Assembly: GCA_016721945.1 (NCBI GenBank) | Contig: JADKHC010000011.1 | Coordinates: 86,171 to 150,170 of the forward strand | DNA: 64,000 nucleotides | Direction of reading: 5' to 3' | From: Verrucomicrobiota bacterium | GTDB lineage: Bacteria > Verrucomicrobiota > Verrucomicrobiia > Opitutales > Opitutaceae | Shown here: positions 34,685-44,800 of the stretch, piece after piece | How positions within the stretch are numbered: the stretch's first letter is position 1 | Layout: the number at the start of each line of letters is the position of its first letter | Position numbers and translations under genes: made by a program | Notes under the pieces: generated by a model | Told to the model about the DNA's origin: nothing | The model's input: only the letters and a program-made list of their open reading frames with translations | Databases searched by the model: none

Positions 34685-37207
34685 TCAGACCGGCACCTGC
34701 GGCAGGGTCCAGATCTGTTCGGCGTATTCGCGGATGGTGCGGTCGCTGGAGAACTTGCCCATGCGGGCAGTATTCAGGATCGCCATACGTGCCCATTCGG
34801 ACTGGTTGCGGTAGGCTGCGTCCACCCGGGCATGGCTTTCGACATAGCTGCGGAAATCGGCCAGCACCATGAACGGATCGCCACCGCCAAGCAGGCTCTG
34901 ATGTACGAGACTGAAGGCGTTGTGCTCGTTCGGCGTGAAATAATTCGAGCCCAGCCAGTCGACGATGGCGCGGAGTTCCTCATCGTTGTTGTAGTAGTCC
35001 CAGGGATTGTAACCGCTGGCGCGCAGAGCCTCGACCTCGTCGACCTCCATGCCGAAGATGAAGATATTCTCGTCGCCAACCTCTTCCTTGATTTCGACGT
35101 TGGCACCGTCGAGCGTACCGATAGTGAGCGCACCGTTGAGCGAGAGTTTCATATTGCCGGTACCGGAGGCTTCCTTGCCTGCGGTGGAAATCTGTTCGGA
35201 GAGATCGGCGGCCGGGATGATTTTTTCGGCTAGCGATACACGGTAGTTCGGCAAGAAGGCGACCTTGAGTTTACCCTGAATGCGGTCGTCGTGGTTGATC
35301 TTGTGGCCGATGAGATTGATCGCGCGAATGATGTTTTTCGCGAGGTCGTAGCCTGGCGCAGCCTTGGCGGCGAAGACAAAGACGCGCGGTACGATGTCGA
35401 GCGAAGGATTCTGCAACAGGCGGCGATAGAGTGCGAGAATATGCAGCAGGTTTAGGTGCTGCCGCTTGTACTCATGCAGGCGCTTGATCTGCACGTCGAA
35501 GAGCGCGTCGGGCGAGACGTCGATGCCACACTCGGTGCGGATAACGTCGGCAAGGTCGACTTTATTGGCACGCTTAACCGCCATGAATTCCTTCTGGAAA
35601 CTGGTGTTGGTCGCGTGTTTTTCGAGAGCGCGTAGCTGATCGAGATCGGCCGCCCAGTCGGTATTGCCGAGGGTTTTCGTCAACAACGATGACAGACGAG
35701 GGTTGCACGCGAGCAGCCAGCGACGCGGGGTGATTCCGTTGGTCTTGTTCTGGAATTTGCCCGGGTAGAGTGCATCGAACTCGGGGAAGAGATTCTTTTT
35801 CAGCAGCTCGGTGTGCAGCGCAGCCACGCCGTTGACGGCATGTGAGCCGGCAACCGAGAGGTTGGCCATGCGCACGGATTTTTCGCCATGTTCGTCGATG
35901 AGCGAGCACGCGCGTTTCTTATTGTCATCGCCCGGCCACTTGAGCTCGACCGTCTGCATGACGCGGCTGTTGATGTCGAAAATGATCTGTAGGTGGCGCG
36001 GCAATACGCGGGCAAAAAGCGGCACACCCCAGCGCTCAAGTGCTTCTGGGAGCAGCGTGTGGTTCGTGTAGCCGAAGGTTTTGGTGACAATGTCCCAGGC
36101 ACGATCCCACGGTATATTTTCCTCATCGAGGAGGATGCGCATGAGCTCGGGCACGGCAACTGCGGGATGTGTGTCGTTGAGCTGCACGGCAACCTTGTCG
36201 GAGAAATTATCCCAGTTGTTGCCCGCGCTCCGGTGCCGGATGTGGCGGCGGATAATGTCACGCAGCGAGCAGGCGACAAAGAAGTACTGCTGCACGAGGC
36301 GCAGTTCCTTGCCGTTCTCGGTTTTGTCGTTCGGATATAGTACCTTTGAAATGGTTTCGCCGAGGGCCTTCTCGCGGACGGCCTCCATGTAGCCGCCGGA
36401 GTTAAAGGCAGTGAGATCGAATTCTTCGGTCGAGCGCGAGCGCCAGAGACGAAGGAGATTTACGGTCTTGGTGCCGTAGCCTGCGATCGGAATATCGTAG
36501 GGTACGCCGAGGATGGTCCGGGCGTTGACCCATTTCGGGCGATAGTTGCCGTGGTCGTCGAAAACGTTTTCGACCTGACCGTAGATCTTGACCTGCTGCG
36601 CATACTCGGGGCGCATAACCTCCCAAGGCGTACCAAAAATCATCCAGCTGTCGGGATGCTCGATCTGGCTGCCGTTGACGAATTCCTGTTTGAACAAACC
36701 AAATTCGTAATGAATGCCGTATCCAATTGCTGGATAATCCTGCGTGGCCAGCGAATCGAGGAAACACGCGGCCAGACGGCCGAGACCACCGTTGCCCAGG
36801 CCCATGTCGACCTCCTGCTCGCGGACTTTCTCGTAGTCGACGCCGAGCTCACGCAACGCCGTGACGGTAGATTCAACGATGCCGGTGTTATAAAGATTAT
36901 TCTCCATCAGCCGCCCCATGAGGTACTCGAGCGAGAAATAATAGAGGCGCCGAACATTTTGGTCGTTATGCACGCCCTGCGTGACGATGAGCCGCGCCAG
37001 CACATGCTCACGCACCGCGAGCGCAGTCGAAATCCACCAGTCGCGCGTGCCCGCGGTGTGCGTGTCGCGAGCGAGCGTATAGGTGAGGTGTCGCAGGATG
37101 GATTGCTTGATCTTAACGTTGTCAGCCCCGAGGGCGATGGCACCGGCCGCGCCGGAAGGAGCCGAGGTGCGTACAGGACTTTTCTTGGATTTGGTAGAGG
37201 CGGCCAT
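34685..37207 (-). CDS. glgP: Glycogen/starch/alpha-glucan phosphorylase
   Basis: PLP-dependent enzyme releasing glucose-1-phosphate from glycogen. The 840-residue product has the complete family pattern: NVRRLYYFSLEYLMGRLMEN, VDMGLGNGGLGRLAACFLDS, YGIHYEFGLFKQEF, VQLNDTHPAVAVPELMRILL, TKTFGYTNHTLLPEALERW, DVQIKRLHEYKRQHLNLLHI, and the PLP-lysine region SGTGNMKLSLNGALTIGTLD. Residues 1-40 are a basic, Ala/Ser-rich leader that is probably disordered. The ATG at 37207 follows a purine-poor leader; a later start is possible. It stands alone, with mutL next in the same direction about 115 bp upstream. Confidence 0.96.
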   Translation of the reverse strand: MAASTKSKKSPVRTSAPSGAAGAIALGADNVKIKQSILRHLTYTLARDTHTAGTRDWWISTALAVREHVLARLIVTQGVHNDQNVRRLYYFSLEYLMGRLMENNLYNTGIVESTVTALRELGVDYEKVREQEVDMGLGNGGLGRLAACFLDSLATQDYPAIGYGIHYEFGLFKQEFVNGSQIEHPDSWMIFGTPWEVMRPEYAQQVKIYGQVENVFDDHGNYRPKWVNARTILGVPYDIPIAGYGTKTVNLLRLWRSRSTEEFDLTAFNSGGYMEAVREKALGETISKVLYPNDKTENGKELRLVQQYFFVACSLRDIIRRHIRHRSAGNNWDNFSDKVAVQLNDTHPAVAVPELMRILLDEENIPWDRAWDIVTKTFGYTNHTLLPEALERWGVPLFARVLPRHLQIIFDINSRVMQTVELKWPGDDNKKRACSLIDEHGEKSVRMANLSVAGSHAVNGVAALHTELLKKNLFPEFDALYPGKFQNKTNGITPRRWLLACNPRLSSLLTKTLGNTDWAADLDQLRALEKHATNTSFQKEFMAVKRANKVDLADVIRTECGIDVSPDALFDVQIKRLHEYKRQHLNLLHILALYRRLLQNPSLDIVPRVFVFAAKAAPGYDLAKNIIRAINLIGHKINHDDRIQGKLKVAFLPNYRVSLAEKIIPAADLSEQISTAGKEASGTGNMKLSLNGALTIGTLDGANVEIKEEVGDENIFIFGMEVDEVEALRASGYNPWDYYNNDEELRAIVDWLGSNYFTPNEHNAFSLVHQSLLGGGDPFMVLADFRSYVESHARVDAAYRNQSEWARMAILNTARMGKFSSDRTIREYAEQIWTLPQVPV

Positions 37208-37322
37208 GATATTTAAGAAAGCTTATAGAAACAGAAACTGTGCCAAAGACAATGAGATGCCACGGAGATTTTAGTCCACGCGACAGTATCAGGGTGGCTG
37301 CTTGTGCTACGTCACAATCAGT

Positions 37323-39140
37323 TCATTTCTGAAATCTTCGTGCAAGTTCGCCATGGCTCAGCTCGATCTGGGTCGGTCGTCCCAAAGGGCTGGTTAGTGG
37401 CGCGCGGCAGGCAAAAAGCTGCGTCAACACGCCCTGAAGCTCGGCCTCCCCCGCCGCTTCCGGCAAACGAATGGCTTTCGCAACCGCTAGCCGCGCCAAT
37501 TCGTCGCGCGCAACATCTACATTTTTCTCCTGCAAACGACCTTCTCGCAACGCACCGAGCAGGTCGCGCACAAATGGTTCGGCATCGGTCGGCTCCATCC
37601 ACGCCGGCACGCTTTCGATACGGAAGAAATTACGCCCAAACTCGACGATCTCGAAACCGTGCCCATTGAAAAACTCCAGCCGGTCGAGCAACAGCGCCGT
37701 CGCGATCGAGTCTAGTTCCACCGGCACAGGCAGCAGCAAGCGCTGACTCGGCACCTGGCCTTCGCGAAACTGCGCCTGCAGCCGCTCGAACCAGATGCGC
37801 TCGTGCGCCGCCCGTCGGTCGAGCAAGACAAGGCCCGCCGGAGTCTCGAACAATGCATAAGCACCATGTGCCAGCCCCAGAAAACGCCACGCACGAGTCG
37901 GGCTGCGGGGCGGCGCGGGCTGAGTGGGTGCGACTGTCGCAGCAGTTGGAGACGGCGGCTGGATCGGAGCCTGAGGTTGAAGGTAGGGCGCGTTATCCTT
38001 AACGCGCCGCTCCGGAATAGCGGTGATAACACTCGACGTGACAGACGGTGCAACCTGCGGCGCTAATGGCTGGTTCGCTATCCGGCCCGTATCGCCGATC
38101 GTCGCCGCACCCGCGTTTCCATTCCCAACCGCAACAGGTGCCGCAGCCTGACCGAACTCACGCAAACGCCCTAAGATCGCACGGATCACAAACGACCGCA
38201 CTGAAGCCTCGCTGCGGAAACGCACTTCGCGTTTCGCCGGATGCACATTCACATCGACCGCCGCCGGATCGATGTCGAAAAACACGAACGCCACCGGGTA
38301 ACGCCCCTTCGGCAACGATTCGTGAAAGCTCTCGATTAGTGCGTAATTCAAGGTTCGGCTATCGACCGGCCGTTGATTCACGAAGCAGATCATCTCGTGC
38401 CGCGTCGAGCGGCCAACGCCCGGCCGACCGACCAGACCGCGCAACTTCATGCCGGGCTCATCCGCCTCCAGCGTGAGCAGTCCCTCGGCCGTCTGCTTAC
38501 CGAAAATCCCCGCGATGCGTTCTTCGAACGTCGTGCATTGCGGCGAACGAAAAATCGCGCGGCCATCCTCGATCAACGAAAACGCCACCTGCGGAAACGC
38601 CAGCGCGTAGAGCCGCACGCCATGGATGATGTGCGCCGCCTCAGTCGTGTCAGTCTTGAGAAACTTCCGGCGTGCCGGGACCGAGTTGAAAAGATGCGAG
38701 ACCTCAATCCGTGTGCCCACCGGACGTCCACAATCGCGAACATGCACCATCCGCCCGCCGTTGATCACGATCTCCACGCCAGCATCGGTCGAGGCTTCGC
38801 GTGTTTGTAGGGTAAAATGCGATACACTCGCAATCGAAGGCAGCGCTTCGCCGCGAAAACCAAACGTCGCCAGCCGGTTCAGGTCGTCGGCCTCGGCGAT
38901 CTTGCTCGTCGCATGGCGTTCCAGCGCCAGCAGCGCATCGTCGCGCGACATGCCGCTCCCGTTATCCTCGATCCGCATGTACGAACGCCCGCCGTGGTTA
39001 AACTCCACCTCGATGCGCGTCGCGCCCGCGTCGAGAGCGTTTTCCACGAGCTCCTTCACGACTGCAGCCGGGCGCTCAATCACCTCGCCAGCAGCGATTT
39101 GATTGGCAACACGATCAGGCAGGACGCGGATCTTCGACAT
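37323..39140 (-). CDS. mutL: DNA mismatch repair protein MutL (C-terminal nuclease motif degenerate)
   Basis: GHKL-ATPase that links mismatch recognition by MutS to strand incision. N-terminal motifs are intact: LVENALDAGATRIEVEF, IEDNGSGMSRDDALLALERH, LATFGFRGEALPSIASVSHF, VGTRIEVSHLFNSVPARRKF. A Pro/Ala-rich linker (about residues 340-415) leads to the dimerisation domain. There the endonuclease motif normally DQHAxxExxxxE reads DRRAAHERIWFE, and the usual CPHGRP metal motif near the end reads SPLGRPTQIELSH, so the metal-binding residues are largely lost. The protein is predicted to lack endonuclease activity, as E. coli MutL does. Length 605 is normal. Confidence 0.94.
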   Translation of the reverse strand: MSKIRVLPDRVANQIAAGEVIERPAAVVKELVENALDAGATRIEVEFNHGGRSYMRIEDNGSGMSRDDALLALERHATSKIAEADDLNRLATFGFRGEALPSIASVSHFTLQTREASTDAGVEIVINGGRMVHVRDCGRPVGTRIEVSHLFNSVPARRKFLKTDTTEAAHIIHGVRLYALAFPQVAFSLIEDGRAIFRSPQCTTFEERIAGIFGKQTAEGLLTLEADEPGMKLRGLVGRPGVGRSTRHEMICFVNQRPVDSRTLNYALIESFHESLPKGRYPVAFVFFDIDPAAVDVNVHPAKREVRFRSEASVRSFVIRAILGRLREFGQAAAPVAVGNGNAGAATIGDTGRIANQPLAPQVAPSVTSSVITAIPERRVKDNAPYLQPQAPIQPPSPTAATVAPTQPAPPRSPTRAWRFLGLAHGAYALFETPAGLVLLDRRAAHERIWFERLQAQFREGQVPSQRLLLPVPVELDSIATALLLDRLEFFNGHGFEIVEFGRNFFRIESVPAWMEPTDAEPFVRDLLGALREGRLQEKNVDVARDELARLAVAKAIRLPEAAGEAELQGVLTQLFACRAPLTSPLGRPTQIELSHGELARRFQK

Positions 39141-39611
39141 GGACGGTGCCGATCATTATAATTCCCCGAAACCAAACAAGCTTCATCGCGGGACTGATTC
39201 CGCGCTTCCGCTCTTCCGTGTTTCAGCGAAAAATCTTTCAGAAAATCGCGAAAGCGCTGAAGGGCGGAAACGCGGAATTAGGAATTTCGAAGCCTCGATC
39301 AGATAATCGCGAAATCACGGAAGCGCTGACGATATGAAGTCAGGGATCTCTCCGATTCAGACTGGGTCACAGAGGCCGGAAGAGGATGCACAGAGTGTCA
39401 CGGAGAACAGAGGCAGAATCCTAGGCGGATACCTATTCAACGCTCTCGATCGACGGTTTGAGTTCCGTGGCGCTCTGTGTCCGAGCTCCGTGTTCTCTGT
39501 GATAAATGTATTTGGAGGGCGGGTGCCCTCACCCGCCTGAACACGAATGTGCGGTGAGGGCACCGCACCTCCATCGACAGAGGAAGACCGAGCGTTTCCA
39601 CGATAAAAAAC
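39141..39611. other. Intergenic region between mutL and argH
   Basis: About 470 bp without a gene. It contains short tandem-like echoes (AATCGCGAAAGCGCTGA and AATCGCGAAATCACGGAAGC), a degenerate CACAGAG/CTCTGTG inverted pair (39366-39502) and a REP-3 variant at 39514-39572. Nothing coding is recognisable in any frame. Confidence 0.6.
39514..39572. repeat. REP-3 variant
   Basis: GGAGGGCGGGTGCCCTCACC and GTGCGGTGAGGGCACCGCAC followed by CTCC: two hairpins with REP-3 architecture but a changed first stem compared with the copies at 32440 and 58597. Confidence 0.8.
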
Positions 39612-41015
39612 TCACTCCGCCAGCAGTTTTTTCCAGCGGGCGAATTGTTTTTTGGTCTGGGCTTTGCCGGGCATGCCGGTGCCGGTGCGTTTGGCCATGG
39701 CGTGTTCCAGGTCAAACACATGAACCCAGTCAGCGCCGAAAGCGCGATGCACGGACTGCACTTCCTCTAGCGGCAGGTTGTTGAGTTTGACCGAAAGTTT
39801 CTCGGCGATTTTCACGACCGCGCCAACCGCATGGTGCGCCTCGCGGAAGGGCACGCCTTTGTTCACAAGATAGTCGGCGAGATCAGTCGCGAGCAGCGCG
39901 GGATCGCTCACGGCTTCGGCGCAACGCGTGCGATTCACCGTCATGCCGGCAATCGTTCCGGCGAGCACGTCGGCGCACATCGCACTCTGATCAAAACTAT
40001 CGAAGACCGGCGGTTTGTCCTCTTGCAGATCGCGATTGTAGGTGAGCGGCAGGCCCTTCGCGAGCGTGAGGAGCGTATGGAGATTTCCTTGCAGACGCGC
40101 AGATTTGCCACGCATGAGTTCGCAGGAATCGGGGTTTTTTTTCTGCGGCATCAAACTCGATCCTGTGCAGAACGCGTCGGGCAATTCCACGAATTTGAAC
40201 TCCGCGCTCATCCACAAAATCAGATCTTCGGCGATGCGCGACAGATGCACACCGAACAAGGCACAAGCACTAGCGAATTCGATAAACACGTCGCGGTCAG
40301 CCACGGCATCCATGGAGTTTTGCGTGACCTGCGGGCGGCCCTTCGCATCGACGAAACCGAGCTGCGTCGCGGCAAACTCGCGGTCGATCGGCAACGTCGT
40401 GCCGGCGATCGCACCGGCGCCAAGCGGGCACCAATTGGCGTGCGCACCGACTTCTACAAAGCGGGCGCGGTCGCGTTGAAGCATTTCCAAGTAGGCGAAA
40501 AGATGATGCGCGAGATAGACGGGCTGGGCGCGTTGCAGGTGGGTGTATCCGGGCACGAGCACATCGGCGTTGGCCTCGGCCACGGCGAGGATGGCGCGTT
40601 GCGCAGCGGCGATTTTTTCACCGATGACGGAGCAGGCGTACTTGAAAAACAGCCTCATGTCGGTGGCGACTTGGTCGTTACGACTGCGCGCGGTGTGGAG
40701 ACGGGCGGCGGCAGGGACGTTTTTCGTCAACGCCTGCTCGATGTTCATGTGAACGTCTTCGAGTTTCGTGTCCCACATGAAATTGCCCGCTTCGATCTCG
40801 GCGAGGATGGCGTCGAGGCCGGTGCGGATAGCATCGCGTTCTTTGACCGTGATGATGCCAACGTGCGCGAGCATCGCGGCGTGGGCCTTGCTGCCCTGAA
40901 TGTCGAATGGCGCCAGTCGTTGGTCGAACGAAACTGACTCGCTAAACGCGAGCATCAGATCCGCAGGTCCGGCGGAGAAACGTCCGCCCCAGGTCGCTTG
41001 TGAGGGTTTGGCCAT
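39612..41015 (-). CDS. argH: Argininosuccinate lyase
   Basis: Last step of arginine biosynthesis: argininosuccinate to arginine and fumarate. From the ATG at 41015 the 467-residue product has the fumarase/aspartase superfamily pattern: WGGRFSAGPADLMLAFSESV, the AARLHTARSRNDQVATDMRL region (HTARSRNDQ), PGYTHLQRAQPVYLAHHLFA (with the catalytic His), and the signature GSSLMPQKKNPDSCELMRGK whose Ser is the catalytic acid. The C-terminal region (NKGVPFREAHHAVGAVVKIA) is also conserved. The ATG at 41051 gives 12 non-conserved residues and is not used. Monocistronic here. Confidence 0.96.
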   Translation of the reverse strand: MAKPSQATWGGRFSAGPADLMLAFSESVSFDQRLAPFDIQGSKAHAAMLAHVGIITVKERDAIRTGLDAILAEIEAGNFMWDTKLEDVHMNIEQALTKNVPAAARLHTARSRNDQVATDMRLFFKYACSVIGEKIAAAQRAILAVAEANADVLVPGYTHLQRAQPVYLAHHLFAYLEMLQRDRARFVEVGAHANWCPLGAGAIAGTTLPIDREFAATQLGFVDAKGRPQVTQNSMDAVADRDVFIEFASACALFGVHLSRIAEDLILWMSAEFKFVELPDAFCTGSSLMPQKKNPDSCELMRGKSARLQGNLHTLLTLAKGLPLTYNRDLQEDKPPVFDSFDQSAMCADVLAGTIAGMTVNRTRCAEAVSDPALLATDLADYLVNKGVPFREAHHAVGAVVKIAEKLSVKLNNLPLEEVQSVHRAFGADWVHVFDLEHAMAKRTGTGMPGKAQTKKQFARWKKLLAE

Positions 41016-41125
41016 GCCGGAAAAATGACGCGCCCAGGCCCGGCGGGGCAACGCGAAAGAAACGAAGCCGCTGGGTAAAATTTACAGCTGGCCCGAGCCC
41101 TGCGCTCTGGCCACAGTCGAGCCCG

Positions 41126-41575
41126 ATGCGTTCGCGGTGCTTAAAATATTTATATTGTCTGGCGCTGGCCCTCGGCTCGATCGTCGCCGCACAAGCTGCG
41201 GCACCCTACGACAAGGTCACCGTCGTGACGTCTTCGACCTCGATCTACATCGGCAAAGTCACGCTGCACGTTGCTCCGCTCACACGCAAAGACAGTGTTT
41301 TTTCAGGTGATTACAAAGCGAAGGTTTTCCCGTATTTTTTCATGAGCGAGCACGGCTCGTTTCGCATGAAGGTCTCCGACGAAGATCTCGCGCGTGTCGC
41401 GAAAGGCGAAACCGTGGACTTCACCGGCGAGGCCGAAAACGGCGGACGCGAAGCACGCAAAATCACTGGTCGCGCCATGCCCGACGACGCCACGCACGGG
41501 AAAATTAAAGTCCGCATCTTCGTGACCGAGAAAATCCAGCTGGTCTTCAATACCACGTATCGATTCGGAGAGTAA
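41126..41575 (+). CDS. Small exported hypothetical protein
   Basis: A 149-residue protein with a signal peptide from the ATG at 41126 (LKYLYCLALALGSIVAAQAA). The mature part is beta-rich with repeated basic/aromatic strands (YDKVTVVTSSTSIYIGKVTL, DYKAKVFPYFFMSEHGSFRM, GKIKVRIFVTEKIQLVFNTT). I do not recognise a named family. It diverges from argH. An in-frame ATG at 41000 would place 42 non-exported residues before the signal peptide and is rejected. Confidence 0.7.
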   Translation: MRSRCLKYLYCLALALGSIVAAQAAAPYDKVTVVTSSTSIYIGKVTLHVAPLTRKDSVFSGDYKAKVFPYFFMSEHGSFRMKVSDEDLARVAKGETVDFTGEAENGGREARKITGRAMPDDATHGKIKVRIFVTEKIQLVFNTTYRFGE

Positions 41576-41845
41576 CGCGACGAGCTCAACGGCACGCTTC
41601 GGTGGAACGCTTCAGTTGAAGCAAGACGTGCATCGCAATGAGGTACGCCGGGGGGCGCAGCATAACGAACTAGATCAATAATCTAATCGCCAAACGACCT
41701 TGGTCGTAACTTCTGCGAAATAATTATCAAGAACGCGGCCGGTATCTACGTGGCTCATACAAAACGATCAGAAAGTGGTAAAATTAAGCGTTAAATCACC
41801 ACCTTTATTGAAGTTTGTGAGTTCGTCTTTCATCAGTCCGTCCTT

Positions 41846-44800
41846 ATGAAGATTTCACCCTATTTTTGGCTATCCACGTCCCGTATCATATTCGCGATAG
41901 CCGCCTGCTTTGCGATCCTCTGCAGCACGCCGGACATCCACGCGGATGTGCCGCCGCCCACGCTCCTTAACTACACAAACCACTGGGCAGGTAACACCGG
42001 CGGCAAGGGCGGACAAGACGCAAACGCCAATGTCATCAGCAATTTCGTCATCGATATCGGTGTGCTCGAAACCGCGGAGCTTCCCGGACCTATGCTCGCG
42101 TTCGCCCCGCTGGTCGTCACCAAGAGCTACTGGGACGAAACCAACTGGGCCGACGGTGCCTATTTCGAGGCTCTTCGCGTATCCAAAGGCGAGTATTTCA
42201 ACAAGGATATGGTGTTCGACACGTCGACTTACAACGGCATCACCGCCACGATCGCTCACCCACACATTCTCGATGCTAATCACCCCCCATACGATCCTGC
42301 GTTAACTCCGCAGCAGAGGGCCGACATCGTTCAGCAGAACGCCGAGGATCAGGGTATCCCGCTCACGGATTATCCGAACAATATCCCCTATGTTTCGCTC
42401 AGCGATGGCCGAACCATCAAGTCGGTTACCTATCCGACCAACGTGGCTTTCGATAAAAGCGGCAACCTCTGGGTGGCCGACAACGGTCCCGATCAGAACT
42501 TCAAAATCTTTTCCGTGCCTGCCAGTGGCGCACCAACCCTCGTGACCACCTTTGGCGAGACCGGCGGCGTGTTCGCCGGTGCGAAACCTGGCGCGTGGGG
42601 TGAAAAGCGTTTCTGGGGCGTGCGCGGGGTTTGTTTCCCGAATAACGGCCAGATTATCGTCGGTTGCAGCGGCATTCCCGGGCAGATCCAGGGCGGTACC
42701 GATATTCGTTGGTTCGATAGCACCGACAGCTCGACCCTCGCCAAACGCCTCTCCACCGCCTCGATAAGCCATCAGGCAATCAGCTCTTTCGTACATGTGG
42801 CCGACTTCGATCCGACGAGCAATGGCACGGAGCTCTATCACGCCAGCCTGCGCTACACGATGGATTACTCGAAGCCGCCGGGCCAAAGCTGGAAAATCAC
42901 CGGCGTCACTCTCGATCCCTTCCGCTTTCCCGAGGATCCGCGTATCACGATTCCGCTGGAGTCGGCTTTTATCAGGAGAATCAAGGGCCAGCAGTTTCTG
43001 TACTGCATGAATATGTATGGAGGGGCTATATCGATTTTCCGTTCGAACCAGAACTCCGAAATCGCCATTCCCGCTGCGCTTATTTTATCTGTATGACTAG
43101 CGGCCAGCAGGAGAGACTGGGCCAAGGGCCTTTACCCAGTGCTAACGGATGGCAGTCGCTATGTGGCTCGATAAAAACGGCGACGGCAAACCGCAGGCCA
43201 GAGAGTTTTCAGGTTCAAAGTGGCCGACCCCTACAGCCAGGGCTATGACGTCGACGCCGACGGCAACATCCTGGATGGGCGGCGGCATGGATGTCTTCAC
43301 CGCACAGTATCAGGCGGGCGGCCATTGGGTTATGCCCTGTCAGTGGCCTCGATGTCTACGGCGTTCCAATATGACGCATCCAAAATCGAACGCCTCCAGA
43401 TAATGGCGATGCACTCCTGCCGGTCGACTCTCAATATCCAAGGCACCGACGCGCCTGCGTTATCTGCCCGAATCAGACACCATGATCCTCGGGGACCGGC
43501 TCCAATGCCTGGAACACTGCGCCGCGTTTACGTGATTGACGGCTATCGCAAGTCAGGCAACCCGACCCGGCGTTGTGTGATCGACCTCGGTTTTGACATC
43601 AACGGCGCCTGGGAAGCCCACCTCGATCAGGGATCGGCGAAGATGATTTTGCCAATGAGCTTTGCCGCCGATGAAGAGTATTTGTACGTAACCTATCTCG
43701 ATGCCGGACTCGAAACACTCGCTCACGGTGATTTATATACTCGCGGCGAAGTGACGATCTACGACCTCAAAGACGGCCACGAAATCGGATGGCTCAGACC
43801 CACCCAGGTTACCAACTTCCCTCTCCAGGCATCGATCTTCGTCGAGGGCATAAACGTGCAGACACTTCCGACGGCACTCGCGTGATTTGCGTGGAGGATG
43901 ACGGCAATGGCAAGATGATGGTTTACCACTGGGACCGCCAGCTTCCAGCACCTCTGCATCCACCACGGCAGCGGCAGGCGGTCGGGCCCGTCATCGTGAC
44001 CCAACCTCCGAAGATCGTCCACCCACTCGATAAAAGCTCCCTCGATCTATCCGTCATCACCGTGGGCGAGAACCTCTCATTCCAATGGTACAAGAATGGT
44101 GCCGCCATCTCCGGTGCCACCAGCGACTCTTTCCACAAGGACAACGTTACTGCGGCCGACAACGGCAACTACACGGTCACCGTCTCCAAAGGCACCACCT
44201 CGCTGACGAGCACCGCCACTGCGGTTTCCCTCGTCTATCCAAGCATTCACTAACCAGCCGTTACCGATCATCGGCAGTGTGTCCGGCGATGGCATGCCCG
44301 GCGCTGGTTACACTCACCAATGGGAACAACTCAGCGGTCCGGCACTCGCCGTGTTCGCCGACTCCTCCGCCTTACAGACCACCATCACCTTTCCTGTCGC
44401 TGGTTCGTACCGCATCCGCCTGGTCGCCCACGATGGGCAGTATGGCGCCTCCGATTGGCGTCAGATCGACGTCGCAGACGGCAGCGGCAACACCGCCCCC
44501 ATCGCCTCCTCCGCCGACCGGACCGTGATGGTTGGCCATCCATTGAAGCTCAAAGCGTCGGTAGTCGATGACGGTCGCCCCAGCGGCACTACCAGCGTCT
44601 CCTGGGGCAGCTTCTATGGCGTGGCCCCGAATTTCTCCGCAACTAATATCCCAGAACCAACGGTGACATACAATTCGGTCGGAACCAGCGTCCTGTGGGT
44701 GAGCGCGTCTGACGGTGCCTTGGACAGCACCACCGCCCTATTCACCATCAACGTAGTCGCATCCGGCACCAACGAGGCTCCCCAGGTTTCTACCGGCGGG

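Noticed and set aside
39831..40937. Plus-strand ORF of 368 codons across argH
   Set aside because: Antisense shadow of argH, which is fully supported by motifs.
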